Source of the DNA: Pseudomonas paraversuta
GTDB taxonomy: Bacteria; Pseudomonadota; Gammaproteobacteria; Pseudomonadales; Pseudomonadaceae
Reading direction: 5' to 3'
Assembly: GCF_904063065.1 (NCBI RefSeq)
Contig: NZ_CAJFCL010000010.1
Location: forward strand, 62,001 to 126,000
Length of the DNA stretch: 64,000 nt
The notes under the pieces were generated by a model that saw only the letters and a list, made by a program, of their open reading frames with translations, was not told where the DNA came from and did not search any database. This document shows, piece after piece, positions 46,422-55,352 of this stretch; positions within the stretch are counted from its first letter, which is position 1; each line of letters begins with the position of its first letter. The position numbers and the translations under genes were made by a program.

Positions 46422-49400
46422 TCAGGCCATCTGCGGGGCAGACAAGTCCGGTTGGGGATCACTGGTTGCCGGGCCATCCGGCACCCAGAACAGGAACGGG
46501 TCTTTGGCCGGACGATGGTCGTAAGGGCGCACTGCACCCTCCCCGCCGGCGCGCTTGAATCCATACACCTGACGCCGCTCGACATGAATGCTCGGGGCCG
46601 CGCCTTCACCACTGCACGGTTCGATATTCATGGCCTTCAAGGTGCTTAGCAGGTCGTCAATAATCAGCTGCCGATTGAGGGTGAAGGCCGATGCAAAACA
46701 GCGCCAGAAACGCCACCCGGCACGTTCCAGAATGCGCTGGCGGCGCATGTCGCTGTCCCAGCGGTCGGGGCCGTGGAAGCGGTCGCCGTCACACTCGATT
46801 GCCAGGCGACTGTCGTTGTCGCCTTCGACCACCATGTCTATGCGGTAAGCGCCTACGCCGACCTGCGGAATCACCCGGTAGCCGCGCCGGGTCAGTTCAT
46901 CGTACATGTCACGTTCAAAACCGGACTCGCACAACTCGCGCAAATCGCTGACCTGTTCGGCATCCTGAGTAAAGGGGGTTTCGAAGTGCTCAATCAGACC
47001 ACGGCGCAAAGTATCGACTGCGCTGAGGTCGGTGAGCTCGACACTGCGCACCAGGTACATGCGGTCCCGCGCCCGGGACGCCGCCACGTTGAAGCGCTGG
47101 GCAATCGAGTCGCGGCTGTTGGCAAAGCAGTCGCCGGGGGAAGCGACCAGCGAAAGGAACATCACGTCGCGCTCCTTGCCCTGGAAAGTGCGTGCATCGC
47201 CACAGCTGATCTGGAACCGGGTGATGACTTCTTCGCCCAGTTCCCGGGTCAGGATTTGCATGATGGTTTGCGCTTGCTCGGCCCCCAGTAGCGAGACCAC
47301 GCCGATGCTGCGCCCGGCGATCTGCGGCAGTGCGATCAAACGGCGGATCTCCTCGACAATCACATTGGCTTCACCGAGGTTCAACTTGCCCTTTTTCACC
47401 CCGTCCATGACCAGCAGATCAATGAGCGGCGGGTCCAGACGCTCGGTCATCAGCGGCAGGCGCAGAGGTTTGAGTTCGTGGTTATAGAACTCGCGCTTGG
47501 AGTACTCGATGATCGGCGCCACGCAGCGAAAGTGCTCGCGCAACATGGTGCCGCTCTTGGCAAACACCACTTTGAACAGGTCGTACAATGAGCGCTCGGG
47601 TGACATCAACGGTCGGTAGAGCCCGACTTGATTGCCCAGAAAGCGCGTCATCATGTTCTGCACCCGCTCCTCTTCCATGCCGATACCGTCGGGGGAAACC
47701 TGCTTGTCGTCGCCCACCACCAGCACTTTCCTGGCCCGCAACAAGGCCGGTAGCGCGCTCAGGTCGGATTGCGAAGCTTCGTCGATAATCACCAGGTCGA
47801 ACGCGCCATACTGCGCTGGCAGGCTCTCGCAGATCCGGTAGTGCGGCATGATCCAGCAAGGAATCGCCGAAATGGCCACATCGGCAGCCAGTCGCGCATC
47901 CTGTCGATAACGTCCGGCCCGGACGCCGGTGCCCTTGCCAATTTTGCGAATTGCCGTGCGGTACAGCTCCAGCGCGGCCCGGACACTCGGGGTAGCGTTT
48001 TCTGACAGTCGCAGCCAGGTCCGCTTGACCACCGCATCCTGATACAGGCGCGACAGGCTCAGCTCCAGCTCGGCGCGCAATTTAAACAGCCGCTTGAGAT
48101 CTTCGCGCCCGTCGATGCTGTCCAGGTAACTGGCCAGCCGGCTCAGGCGCCATATCTCCAGGCAGTTGTCCGGGAGCAAGGCATCCACCGGCCCGGTGCA
48201 CGGCTCTTCACGTAACCGGGCCGCCCAGATCAGGCCACCGCTTTGGGCAATAACCGTGGTCACCTGCTGCACCGTATCGAGGGCGTCCGTGAGCGCCAGG
48301 ACGCCGCGCAACTGGTCCATCAATTCCGACCACTGCACCTGTATCTCAGCCACCTGTACGTCCGGCTGGCCGAGGCTCAGGTCCAGGAACCCTTGCAAGC
48401 GTTCGCTCACGGCACCGCCACAACCGGCCAGTGCCTTGTTAAAGGTTTCCTTGATTACCCAGGTGGCTGCCAGCCGCTGGCGCATCAGGTGATGACGCAA
48501 AATGCTTTCACCCTGGCCCAGTACCGCCTCGTCAGTGCGCAGGTTGTTCACCTGTGGCCACTCCGGGAGCAGCTGGCGCAGTTCGGTCTGAGCACGGGTC
48601 TCCCAACGTTCGGCGCGCACAATATCGTCAAACTGCTCAATCGCCCGGGCAGCCGCCGGCAGTTGCTCGGCATCGGCCTCGAACAGCGGAAGCGGCATTT
48701 CGGCGGCCAGCGCATTCCAGCGCAGCAGCAAGGTGCGACTGTGCTGCTGAAAGTGCACGAACCCTTGCACATGGGCCCAGTCCTGATCGCTTTGCGGCTT
48801 GCTGCCGAGCACCACAATGGTGTCCAGCAACTGCTTTTGGCTGCCCTTGCCGATCAGACCGGACAACCCGAACGGACGGCGCCCCTGGGCCAGGTTATCG
48901 ATGGCGGCCAGTACCTCAGGCTGCGTGTGCAGCTCGAACGGCAGGCTCACCGGCCGTGCCACAAATGCTTTGCGCCCCGCGAGGGTGTCCTCGATTTCGA
49001 CCTTCAGGCTGTCGAAAAGCGCCAGCACATCATTGTTGCCGTTGCGCATCAACCAGGCCTGCATGGTTGGCACCCAGCCCTGTTGCGCAGCCGTGATAGT
49101 GGTGCGCAAGGCCTGCAAGTGGCCGATGTGTTCGAGCAAGGCCTGCGCCTGCTCCAGGGTCGGCCCACTGCTGTCCAGCAGTCGCGGCACTTCGCCGATG
49201 CTTTCCTTGTGTTGCAGCTGGCTTTCCTGCGCCAGATCCTGATGGACCTGAATCAATGTCTGCGCATCCGGGAAATCGGCCAGTTGCGGCACCTTGTGCC
49301 CCAGATAAGACAGCCCGTCCTTGAGCTCAAGCCGCGCCTCGCGCACGGCGATGATGTCTTGCAGGGTGAACAGCGCACGATGTTCTGCGCCAATGCCGAG

Positions 49401-51110
49401 CCGGTCAGCAAAGCTGTTTATTTGGTCCTGGGCAGCGGCCACCTGTAACGCGGCGTGGGTGGGGCTCAGCCGTTCACCGTCGATTTCCAGCTCTGAAAGA
49501 TTACGCTCGGCCCACTGGGTGATCTCACGATCAACGGCGGATATCTGACCGTGGAGCGTGTTGATTTCATCATCAATCTGGCCAATTTCGCGTTTGTACA
49601 GCGCGCGGTCAATTCGTTGCACCTCAGCCGAAATCTTCTGGATCGCGAACTCGAACTGCTTCATGCCGTCCGCTTCGCTGCTCAGCAAGCTGATCGCCAG
49701 CGGACGAATGTCTTCGGGGAGTTTCTCCTGCAACACGGCCAGCGCCGGATCCTTCATGGACGTCACCAGTACCCGCTTGCCATTGGCCAGGTAATGACTG
49801 ATGACGTTGGCGATGGTGTGGGTCTTGCCGGTGCCGGGCGGCCCTTGCACCACAACCCCGTCGTGCACCTCCAGCAACTGGATGATTTGCACTTGCTCGT
49901 CGTTGTAAGGCTTGGGGAAGTACAGCTCGTGCACTTTTGACGCGCCAGCGTCCGCACCCTGGGTGCCGCTGACATAGGACAAGCCGCGAAACGGCGGCAG
50001 AACCACATCTTCAAGCACGTTTGAAGGCTCGGTCAAAATCGCCTGCAATGCCGGCGGCAAATGCTCCAGGTCCTCGATCCCGGCGTCAAAGCGGCCCAGG
50101 TCCTCAATAAACATATTGCTGTCGCGGGCGCGGGCAAACAGGGTCCAGGTATCAGTGACGCACAAGTGCTCGGCAGCCTTGGGCACAGAGCGGTCCCCGT
50201 CGGCAATCGTCACCGGCAGGAACTGCCCCTGGGCATCGAGCAATGACGATGCCGAACGTATCACCGGGTCGTAGCTGGAAGAATTGAACGGGCTGATTCC
50301 CGCCTGATCCTTCTTGAAGAAATCCTTGGCCAGCTTGTCCAGGGCACCGACACCGGCGATATCCGCGGCCACATAGGCGTCCACTTCCAGACGCGGCTCG
50401 GCGACCCGCGGGCGCACTTCGAGGGCCATGCTGTCCGGGTTGATATCGATCTCGACCAGTTGACTGATCAGCGGGTAGTGGATGACGCCGATCTCGGGAT
50501 GCTCCCACGTCGAAACGCCCATACCCCACACCAGTTCCAGCTGTGCGTCTCCCAGGTTGCCCTGCATCTGCTGCACCAGCAAAAACAGCTCGGCGTAGAG
50601 CTCGATACTTTTGCGCCGCTGCTTTTCCTCTTGCGCCCACAGTCGCCAGGCAGTCTGGCTGTAGGACTTGAGCTGAGCCTTGATTTCACCGGCATCCAGG
50701 CAGTCTTCCAGATTGACCCACTCATCCTCGGCGGACTCTTCACTGCCGGGGGTGGCGGTGAGCGATGCCGGTTCGGTCAGGACGCCACTGGCGCGCAACG
50801 CCTCGCGTGCTACCCGCTGCTTGAGCCCGGGCTCGATTTGCGGCGTGCCCTTGAGCTCGATCCACAGCCCCAGCAACGGGCTGAGCGGCACAGGTGGCCG
50901 GGTCTCGTGCAAACGCTCGAGCCGAAGCCAGATTTCATCTTCATCGCCCACGTGAACATCCAGGCTGACACCCGGTAGTGAGCGCAGTTTTTCTTCGCTG
51001 GCACTGAATGTGTTGTGCTGGCTGACGGTTAACGCGGGGCGCTTTTGCATGAGCGCGGTCTGTTTGACGAACTCAATCAGACTGGCGAGACGTGCACGTA
51101 CTGTATCCAT
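46422..51110 (-). CDS. Large SF1 helicase with C-terminal Vsr/DUF559-like nuclease
   Basis: A ~1562-residue protein. The first ~420 residues match nothing I recognise. Then: Walker A GPPGTGKTHTIANVISHYLA (residue ~425), a ~680-residue insertion with coiled-coil character (DDEINTLHGQISAVDREITQ), Walker B VIIDEASQSDLSALPAL (~1105), motif III VLVVGDDKQVSPD, and late helicase motifs SCGDARTFQGKERDVMFL and RFNVAASRARDRMYLVRS (~1345). The C-terminal ~100 residues carry a restriction-nuclease fold: YRIDMVVEGDNDSRLAIECDG and WDSDMRRQRILERAGWRFWR, with the D...ExD catalytic set. Likely a DNA-processing enzyme in stress or phage defence. Start uncertain: ATG 51110 or GTG 51203 (31 residues longer). It follows terE on the same strand after a terminator. 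Confidence 0.88.
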   Translation of the reverse strand: MDTVRARLASLIEFVKQTALMQKRPALTVSQHNTFSASEEKLRSLPGVSLDVHVGDEDEIWLRLERLHETRPPVPLSPLLGLWIELKGTPQIEPGLKQRVAREALRASGVLTEPASLTATPGSEESAEDEWVNLEDCLDAGEIKAQLKSYSQTAWRLWAQEEKQRRKSIELYAELFLLVQQMQGNLGDAQLELVWGMGVSTWEHPEIGVIHYPLISQLVEIDINPDSMALEVRPRVAEPRLEVDAYVAADIAGVGALDKLAKDFFKKDQAGISPFNSSSYDPVIRSASSLLDAQGQFLPVTIADGDRSVPKAAEHLCVTDTWTLFARARDSNMFIEDLGRFDAGIEDLEHLPPALQAILTEPSNVLEDVVLPPFRGLSYVSGTQGADAGASKVHELYFPKPYNDEQVQIIQLLEVHDGVVVQGPPGTGKTHTIANVISHYLANGKRVLVTSMKDPALAVLQEKLPEDIRPLAISLLSSEADGMKQFEFAIQKISAEVQRIDRALYKREIGQIDDEINTLHGQISAVDREITQWAERNLSELEIDGERLSPTHAALQVAAAQDQINSFADRLGIGAEHRALFTLQDIIAVREARLELKDGLSYLGHKVPQLADFPDAQTLIQVHQDLAQESQLQHKESIGEVPRLLDSSGPTLEQAQALLEHIGHLQALRTTITAAQQGWVPTMQAWLMRNGNNDVLALFDSLKVEIEDTLAGRKAFVARPVSLPFELHTQPEVLAAIDNLAQGRRPFGLSGLIGKGSQKQLLDTIVVLGSKPQSDQDWAHVQGFVHFQQHSRTLLLRWNALAAEMPLPLFEADAEQLPAAARAIEQFDDIVRAERWETRAQTELRQLLPEWPQVNNLRTDEAVLGQGESILRHHLMRQRLAATWVIKETFNKALAGCGGAVSERLQGFLDLSLGQPDVQVAEIQVQWSELMDQLRGVLALTDALDTVQQVTTVIAQSGGLIWAARLREEPCTGPVDALLPDNCLEIWRLSRLASYLDSIDGREDLKRLFKLRAELELSLSRLYQDAVVKRTWLRLSENATPSVRAALELYRTAIRKIGKGTGVRAGRYRQDARLAADVAISAIPCWIMPHYRICESLPAQYGAFDLVIIDEASQSDLSALPALLRARKVLVVGDDKQVSPDGIGMEEERVQNMMTRFLGNQVGLYRPLMSPERSLYDLFKVVFAKSGTMLREHFRCVAPIIEYSKREFYNHELKPLRLPLMTERLDPPLIDLLVMDGVKKGKLNLGEANVIVEEIRRLIALPQIAGRSIGVVSLLGAEQAQTIMQILTRELGEEVITRFQISCGDARTFQGKERDVMFLSLVASPGDCFANSRDSIAQRFNVAASRARDRMYLVRSVELTDLSAVDTLRRGLIEHFETPFTQDAEQVSDLRELCESGFERDMYDELTRRGYRVIPQVGVGAYRIDMVVEGDNDSRLAIECDGDRFHGPDRWDSDMRRQRILERAGWRFWRCFASAFTLNRQLIIDDLLSTLKAMNIEPCSGEGAAPSIHVERRQVYGFKRAGGEGAVRPYDHRPAKDPFLFWVPDGPATSDPQPDLSAPQMA

Positions 51111-51252
51111 GTCGGGGCTGAACCACTTCGATAAGAGGGCGCGGTAGTGACTGAAAAAACCTGAAGGCGCCGAAAAAGGTGAAAAACTTACAAGTGCCGA
51201 CACGATACAGAGGTTCAGGTTGTATTCAGATACATCATTTTGTAAAAACCGG

Positions 51253-51285
51253 CAGGAGCGAGCTTTGTTAACTAGCTCGCTCCTG
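51253..51285. repeat. REP palindrome between terE and the helicase gene
   Basis: CAGGAGCGAGCT and its exact complement AGCTCGCTCCTG flank nine bases. Same REP family as at 8306 and 34361. It lies between the terE terminator and the helicase start. Confidence 0.75.
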
Positions 51286-51304
51286 CAGGATCAGGCAGGC
51301 ATAA

Positions 51305-51338
51305 AAAAGGCCCTCCCCGTTACCGGGGAGGGCCTTTT
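51305..51338. terminator. Strong terminator after terE
   Basis: AAAAGGCCCTCCCCG-TTAC-CGGGGAGGGCCTTTT is a perfect 15-base stem ending in T-runs on both strands, 14 bases after the terE stop codon. It should end the ter transcript before the helicase gene. Confidence 0.95.
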
Positions 51339-51352
51339 GTGTAACGCCGGGC

Positions 51353-51931
51353 TTAGCCCAGGTTAACCCCAAAGTTCGATGCCAACGGTGCCAGACCGCC
51401 TGCAAAGCCCTGGCCGATTGCCTTGAACTTCCACTCTTCGCCGTTGCGATACAGCTCGCCGAAGACCATGGCGGTCTCGGTGGATGCGTCTTCGCTCAGG
51501 TCAAAACGTGCCAGCTCTTTGTTATCCGCTTTGTTCAGTACGCGGATGTAAGCGTTCGACACCTGGCCGAAGTTCTGCTTGCGGCCATCAGCGTCGTGGA
51601 TGGTCACGGCGAAAGCCAGTTTCTTCGCTTCTTGTGCCAGACCAGCCAGGTTGACGTTGATTTGCTCGTCGTCGCCTTCGCCAGCGCCCGAACGGTTGTC
51701 GCCCTGGTGCACGACGTTGCCGTCCGGTGAGGTTTTATTGTTGTAGAACACAAAGCTGCCGTCGTTCAGCACTTTGCCGCTCTCGCCAACAATAAATACC
51801 GAGGCGTCCAGGTCGAACTCGGTGCCGTCGGTGACACGTGGATCCCAACCCAGGCCAACAATTACTTCTGTCAGGCCAGGTGCTTCTTTGGTCAGGGAGA
51901 CGTTGCCGCCCTTGCTCAGACTTACTGCCAT
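51353..51931 (-). CDS. terE: TerD family stress protein (TerE)
   Basis: A 192-residue TerD-fold protein, one of three single-domain members here. It has the typical start MAVSLSKGGNVSLTKEAPGL, the calcium-binding strand FDLDASVFIVGESGKV, and the loop HQGDNRSGAGEGDDEQINVN, then GQVSNAYIRVLN and GELYRNGEEWKFKAIGQGFAGG. TerD proteins bind Ca and are needed for tellurite, colicin and phage resistance with TerC. Last gene of terZABCDE, followed by a strong terminator. E is assigned by gene order rather than by sequence. Confidence 0.94.
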   Translation of the reverse strand: MAVSLSKGGNVSLTKEAPGLTEVIVGLGWDPRVTDGTEFDLDASVFIVGESGKVLNDGSFVFYNNKTSPDGNVVHQGDNRSGAGEGDDEQINVNLAGLAQEAKKLAFAVTIHDADGRKQNFGQVSNAYIRVLNKADNKELARFDLSEDASTETAMVFGELYRNGEEWKFKAIGQGFAGGLAPLASNFGVNLG

Positions 51932-51968
51932 GTTCGTGAACCCTTATATAGAAAGATGGATGGGTCGA

Positions 51969-52544
51969 TTAAAACTTCAGACCGAAGCTTTCAGCCAATG
52001 GCTTGAGGCCACCGTTGAAGCCCTGGCCTACAGCGCGGAATTTCCATTCGGCGCCATTGCGATACAGCTCGGCAAAGATCATTGCGGTTTCGGTGCTGGC
52101 ATCTTCCGCGAGGTCATAGCGAACAACTTCGTTGTTGTTGTCCTGGTTGACCAGACGGATGAAGGCATTGCGCACCTGACCGAAGTTCTGCTTGCGGGCG
52201 TCAGCTTCGTGGATGGTCACAGTGATCGCGATCTTGTCGATCTCGGCAGGGACTTTGGACAGGTCGATCTTGATCGCCTCGTCGTCGCCGTCGCCTTCAC
52301 CGGTACGGTTATCGCCGGTGTGCTCAACCGAGCCGTCGGTGCTTTTGAGCTGGTTGTAAAAAATGAAATCGGAGTCAGCGCGTACTTTGCCGTCAGCCTT
52401 GAGCAAGAAAGCGCTCGCATCCAGGTCGAAGTCTTGACCATCGGTGGAACGAGCGTCCCAGCCCAGGCCCACGAGGACTTTAGTCATCCCCGGAGCTTCT
52501 TTGGACAGGGACAGGTTGCCGCCTTTGGAAAGGGAAAGTGCCAT
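51969..52544 (-). CDS. terD: TerD family stress protein (TerD)
   Basis: A 191-residue TerD-fold protein with MALSLSKGGNLSLSKEAPGM at the start, the Ca-site strand FDLDASAFLLKADGKVRAD, the loop HTGDNRTGEGDGDDEAIKID, and the C-terminal FAELYRNGAEWKFRAVGQGF. It is close to the terE product, pointing to a local duplication. It lies 26 bases after terC; a good ribosome site (AAGGAG) precedes the start at 52544. Confidence 0.95.
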   Translation of the reverse strand: MALSLSKGGNLSLSKEAPGMTKVLVGLGWDARSTDGQDFDLDASAFLLKADGKVRADSDFIFYNQLKSTDGSVEHTGDNRTGEGDGDDEAIKIDLSKVPAEIDKIAITVTIHEADARKQNFGQVRNAFIRLVNQDNNNEVVRYDLAEDASTETAMIFAELYRNGAEWKFRAVGQGFNGGLKPLAESFGLKF

Positions 52545-52570
52545 GTGTAATTCTCCTTAGTAATGTGCGA

Positions 52571-53614
52571 TCAAGCGTTCGTATCGTTTTTAACGTCGGA
52601 CTGCTCTTCTTTACCGGGAAACATGATGCTGGCCACAACACCGATGGCCAGTACCACCAACACCACGATCAGGCTGGTGTTTGGATCAATTTCATAACCA
52701 TGGCCAAACAGGTGATCGGTTGCGTTCAAGGCCAGCTTGCCGGCGATAAAGAACAACAGCGCGATAACCGATTTCTCCAGGTGAACCAGGTAGCGCTTCA
52801 GCGCTTCGAGGACAAAGTACATGGTCCGCAGGCCAAGAATGGCGAACATCATGGCCGAGTACACGATCAACGGTTCACGGCTCACTGCGATCACTGCAGG
52901 TACGGAGTCGAAGGCGAACAAAATGTCCGAAACCTCGACCACTACCACACACAGAAACAGCGGTGTCGCGAACAAGGTGCCTTTGGCAGCCAGGGTCATT
53001 CCCTTGTTCTGCGGCTTCGTGATCTCTTTTTCAAGCTCTTTGCGCGAAACAAAGAAATTATGTCCGTGCAGCTTCGGCCAGACCGGGAACAGTTTTTGCG
53101 CAAAGCGGTAGGCCATGTGCTTGGAGTAATCCTCCTCCTCATCCTCTTCCTTGCTGCGCAGCATCATGATTGCGGTCCAGGCCACAACCACCGCGAACAG
53201 CACTTCGACCCAGGGACCGAACGCCAGCAGGCCGGTACCGATTGCCACAAAGATCAGGCGGAAGACGATGGCACCGATGATGCCCCAGTACAGAACGCGG
53301 TGACGCAGCGCGTCAGGCACCTTGAACCAGGCAAAGATGGCCATGAACACGAACAGGTTGTCGACGCTGAGCACTTTTTCCAGCGCATAACCGGTAACGA
53401 ACAGGCTGGCCACGCTCGGACCGTGGGCGTAGTACAGGTAGCCCGCGAACGCGAGCGAGATCAGCACCCAGAACACCGACCAGACGGCGGCGTTGGTCAG
53501 CGTGACCGGTTTATCGCTTTTGTGGGTAAACAGGTCGACTGCCAGAGCAATGACCGCTAGCGCCACAAATACAGCGATGGTAGTTGGCGGAAAGCCAATT
53601 GCCGTGTTTTCCAT
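52571..53614 (-). CDS. terC: TerC family membrane protein
   Basis: A 347-residue integral membrane protein with about nine segments, the membrane hub of ter systems. Family features: acidic membrane motif VTGYALEKVLSVDNLFVFM near residue 80 and VVVVEVSDILFAFDSVPAVI near residue 225, both with conserved charged residues inside the membrane, likely for metal ion handling. A cytosolic acidic stretch (SKEEDEEEDYSKH) lies between. The start at 53614 (MENTAIGFPPTTI) has GAGGA upstream and lies seven bases after the terB stop. Confidence 0.95.
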   Translation of the reverse strand: MENTAIGFPPTTIAVFVALAVIALAVDLFTHKSDKPVTLTNAAVWSVFWVLISLAFAGYLYYAHGPSVASLFVTGYALEKVLSVDNLFVFMAIFAWFKVPDALRHRVLYWGIIGAIVFRLIFVAIGTGLLAFGPWVEVLFAVVVAWTAIMMLRSKEEDEEEDYSKHMAYRFAQKLFPVWPKLHGHNFFVSRKELEKEITKPQNKGMTLAAKGTLFATPLFLCVVVVEVSDILFAFDSVPAVIAVSREPLIVYSAMMFAILGLRTMYFVLEALKRYLVHLEKSVIALLFFIAGKLALNATDHLFGHGYEIDPNTSLIVVLVVLAIGVVASIMFPGKEEQSDVKNDTNA

Positions 53615-53621
53615 GATGTCC

Positions 53622-54071
53622 TCAGAGATCAAAATCGCCAGGGTTCAACCCCAGCTCATTGCAGATAGTGCGGCAAGCAGCCCGCTCACTTTCATCGAAG
53701 TTGCCGTCGGCGCTACCGATTGCGCAGCAAACACGCACCAGCAGACGGGCAGCATCTTCTTTTTTTCGTAACTGACCGATCGACTTCAGGGCTTCTGCGC
53801 GACCGATCTGCTGATCGAATTCAAACTTGTCGCAGACCTCGTTGAAGGACTTGATCACGTCTTTAACGTCAAAGGCCTTCAATTCGTTTGAGTTCTGGAT
53901 GAACCCGACCATCTTCTGCTTTTCGTCGCTGCTGATGTTGCCATCAGCTGCCGCCACCAGTGCGCATCCGGAAACCACGGCTTCCATGAACTCACGGTTT
54001 TTAAATTTGCTGACTTCCGCCGAAAGCTTGTCACGGGCGGCGGTTGCGTTGGTTTTCAGCCATTCAAGCAT
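53622..54071 (-). CDS. terB: Tellurite resistance protein TerB
   Basis: A 149-residue helical protein of the TerB family that is thought to link TerC and TerD proteins at the membrane and bind metal through acidic residues. Two internal repeats are visible: CALVAAADGNISSDEKQKMV and CCAIGSADGNFDESERAACR, each with the ADGxxxxxE signature. The start at 54071 (MLEWLKTNATAARD) has AAGGTG upstream; a GTG at 54080 is a less likely choice. Confidence 0.94.
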   Translation of the reverse strand: MLEWLKTNATAARDKLSAEVSKFKNREFMEAVVSGCALVAAADGNISSDEKQKMVGFIQNSNELKAFDVKDVIKSFNEVCDKFEFDQQIGRAEALKSIGQLRKKEDAARLLVRVCCAIGSADGNFDESERAACRTICNELGLNPGDFDL

Positions 54072-54137
54072 TGGGGTCACCTTGTCAGAAATTGAGTGAA
54101 TGCCGCCAGCCTCGGCTGGCGGCCAATTACATAACGC

Positions 54138-55352
54138 TCATTTGGAGCCGGCAGCCCAGCGCATGCCCCAGCCAAATGCTTTGTCCATGTCCGAGTGCCC
54201 TTTGAAGAACTCGACCCTGCGGTTGACCTTGACGCTGCCACCGACGTTTTCGAGCAAGGCAATGGCGCACATGCCTTTGGTGCCGCCCTCTTCACTCAGA
54301 CGCACTTCAATTGGGGGCTCGCCCGGAATATACAAGGTAATCACGCCATCGGTGGCCTGCCAGTTCGGGGCGCCTTCGTAGATGAATGCGTACACCAGTA
54401 CGCGACGCATCTTGCGCCACTCCTTGCCGTTGATGCGCAGCCACTCGCCGTCGCTCACGGAGCCGGTGCGGTCGTCACCCATCAATTGAATGAACGGCTC
54501 GTCACGGAAATCGCCAAACGCGTTGCCCAGGGCCTGAACGGCACCCTTGCGGCCGTTTTCCATTTCGTACAGGCAGCCGACATCAAGGTCGATACCGCCC
54601 GACTTGCCGCGCAGCGAGGCAAAGAAACCACCGCCGCCGCTCGGCGTGGCGCGGTTCCAGTTGAGGTTGATTTTGATCTCGCCAAAATCACCGTCCTTTT
54701 TGTCCAGGCTGATGGAGGGACGCTGCTTGTCGAGGGTGATTTTCGACAGGTTGACCTTCGATGCCGGGGCTGGTGCAGCCGCCGGAGCAACAACTGGCGC
54801 AGGCGCTGCTGGCGGTGCTGCCGGGGTCGGTGCAGGTGCAGGTGCAGGTGCCGCAATATCAACCCCGAAGTGCTGGGCCAAAGGCGCCAGACCACCGGCA
54901 AAACCCTGGGCCACGCAACGGAACTTCCACGCGCCCTGGCGGCGGTAAAACTCGCCGAGGATCAATGCGGTTTCCTGCATGCCCACGGTCGGAATCGGCG
55001 CTTCAATACCGCCGCTCACAGACACATTGAGCTGCGGGAACGCGTCGAATCTGGCCTTGTTCTCATAAATGGTCGCGGTCAGTGCGACTTTATCGATAGC
55101 CGCGTCTATGGCGTCCAGATTGAGGCTGAACACGCTGCGACCGGGCGCAGATTCCGCCAGCTTTACCGCGCCATTGTTGACGCTTTGCTGGCCGAAGAAA
55201 CACATGTCGTTGTCACCGCGAACCTTGCCCGACTCATTGAGCAGGAAGGCCGACACGTCCAGATCAGCCCCCGGCACAGGGCTGTAGCTGATGGTGACAC
55301 TGAGGGTGCCGGTGGTCACCGCAGTGTTGGCGCCGGGAGTCAGAGTACTCAT
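54138..55352 (-). CDS. terA: Tellurite resistance protein TerA (two TerD-like domains)
   Basis: A 404-residue protein. N-terminal TerD-like domain (about residues 1-165, VPGADLDVSAFLLNESGKVR and ILGEFYRRQGAWKFRCVAQ), then a Pro/Ala linker of about 35 residues (APAPAPTPAAPPAAPAPVVA is part), then a C-terminal TerA-specific domain (GEIKINLNWNRATPSGGGGF, IDLDVGCLYEMENGRKGAVQ and DDRTGSVSDGEWLRING). The start at 55352 overlaps the terZ stop by three bases (ATGA), so the two are coupled; the longer open frame lies inside terZ. Confidence 0.93.
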   Translation of the reverse strand: MSTLTPGANTAVTTGTLSVTISYSPVPGADLDVSAFLLNESGKVRGDNDMCFFGQQSVNNGAVKLAESAPGRSVFSLNLDAIDAAIDKVALTATIYENKARFDAFPQLNVSVSGGIEAPIPTVGMQETALILGEFYRRQGAWKFRCVAQGFAGGLAPLAQHFGVDIAAPAPAPAPTPAAPPAAPAPVVAPAAAPAPASKVNLSKITLDKQRPSISLDKKDGDFGEIKINLNWNRATPSGGGGFFASLRGKSGGIDLDVGCLYEMENGRKGAVQALGNAFGDFRDEPFIQLMGDDRTGSVSDGEWLRINGKEWRKMRRVLVYAFIYEGAPNWQATDGVITLYIPGEPPIEVRLSEEGGTKGMCAIALLENVGGSVKVNRRVEFFKGHSDMDKAFGWGMRWAAGSK

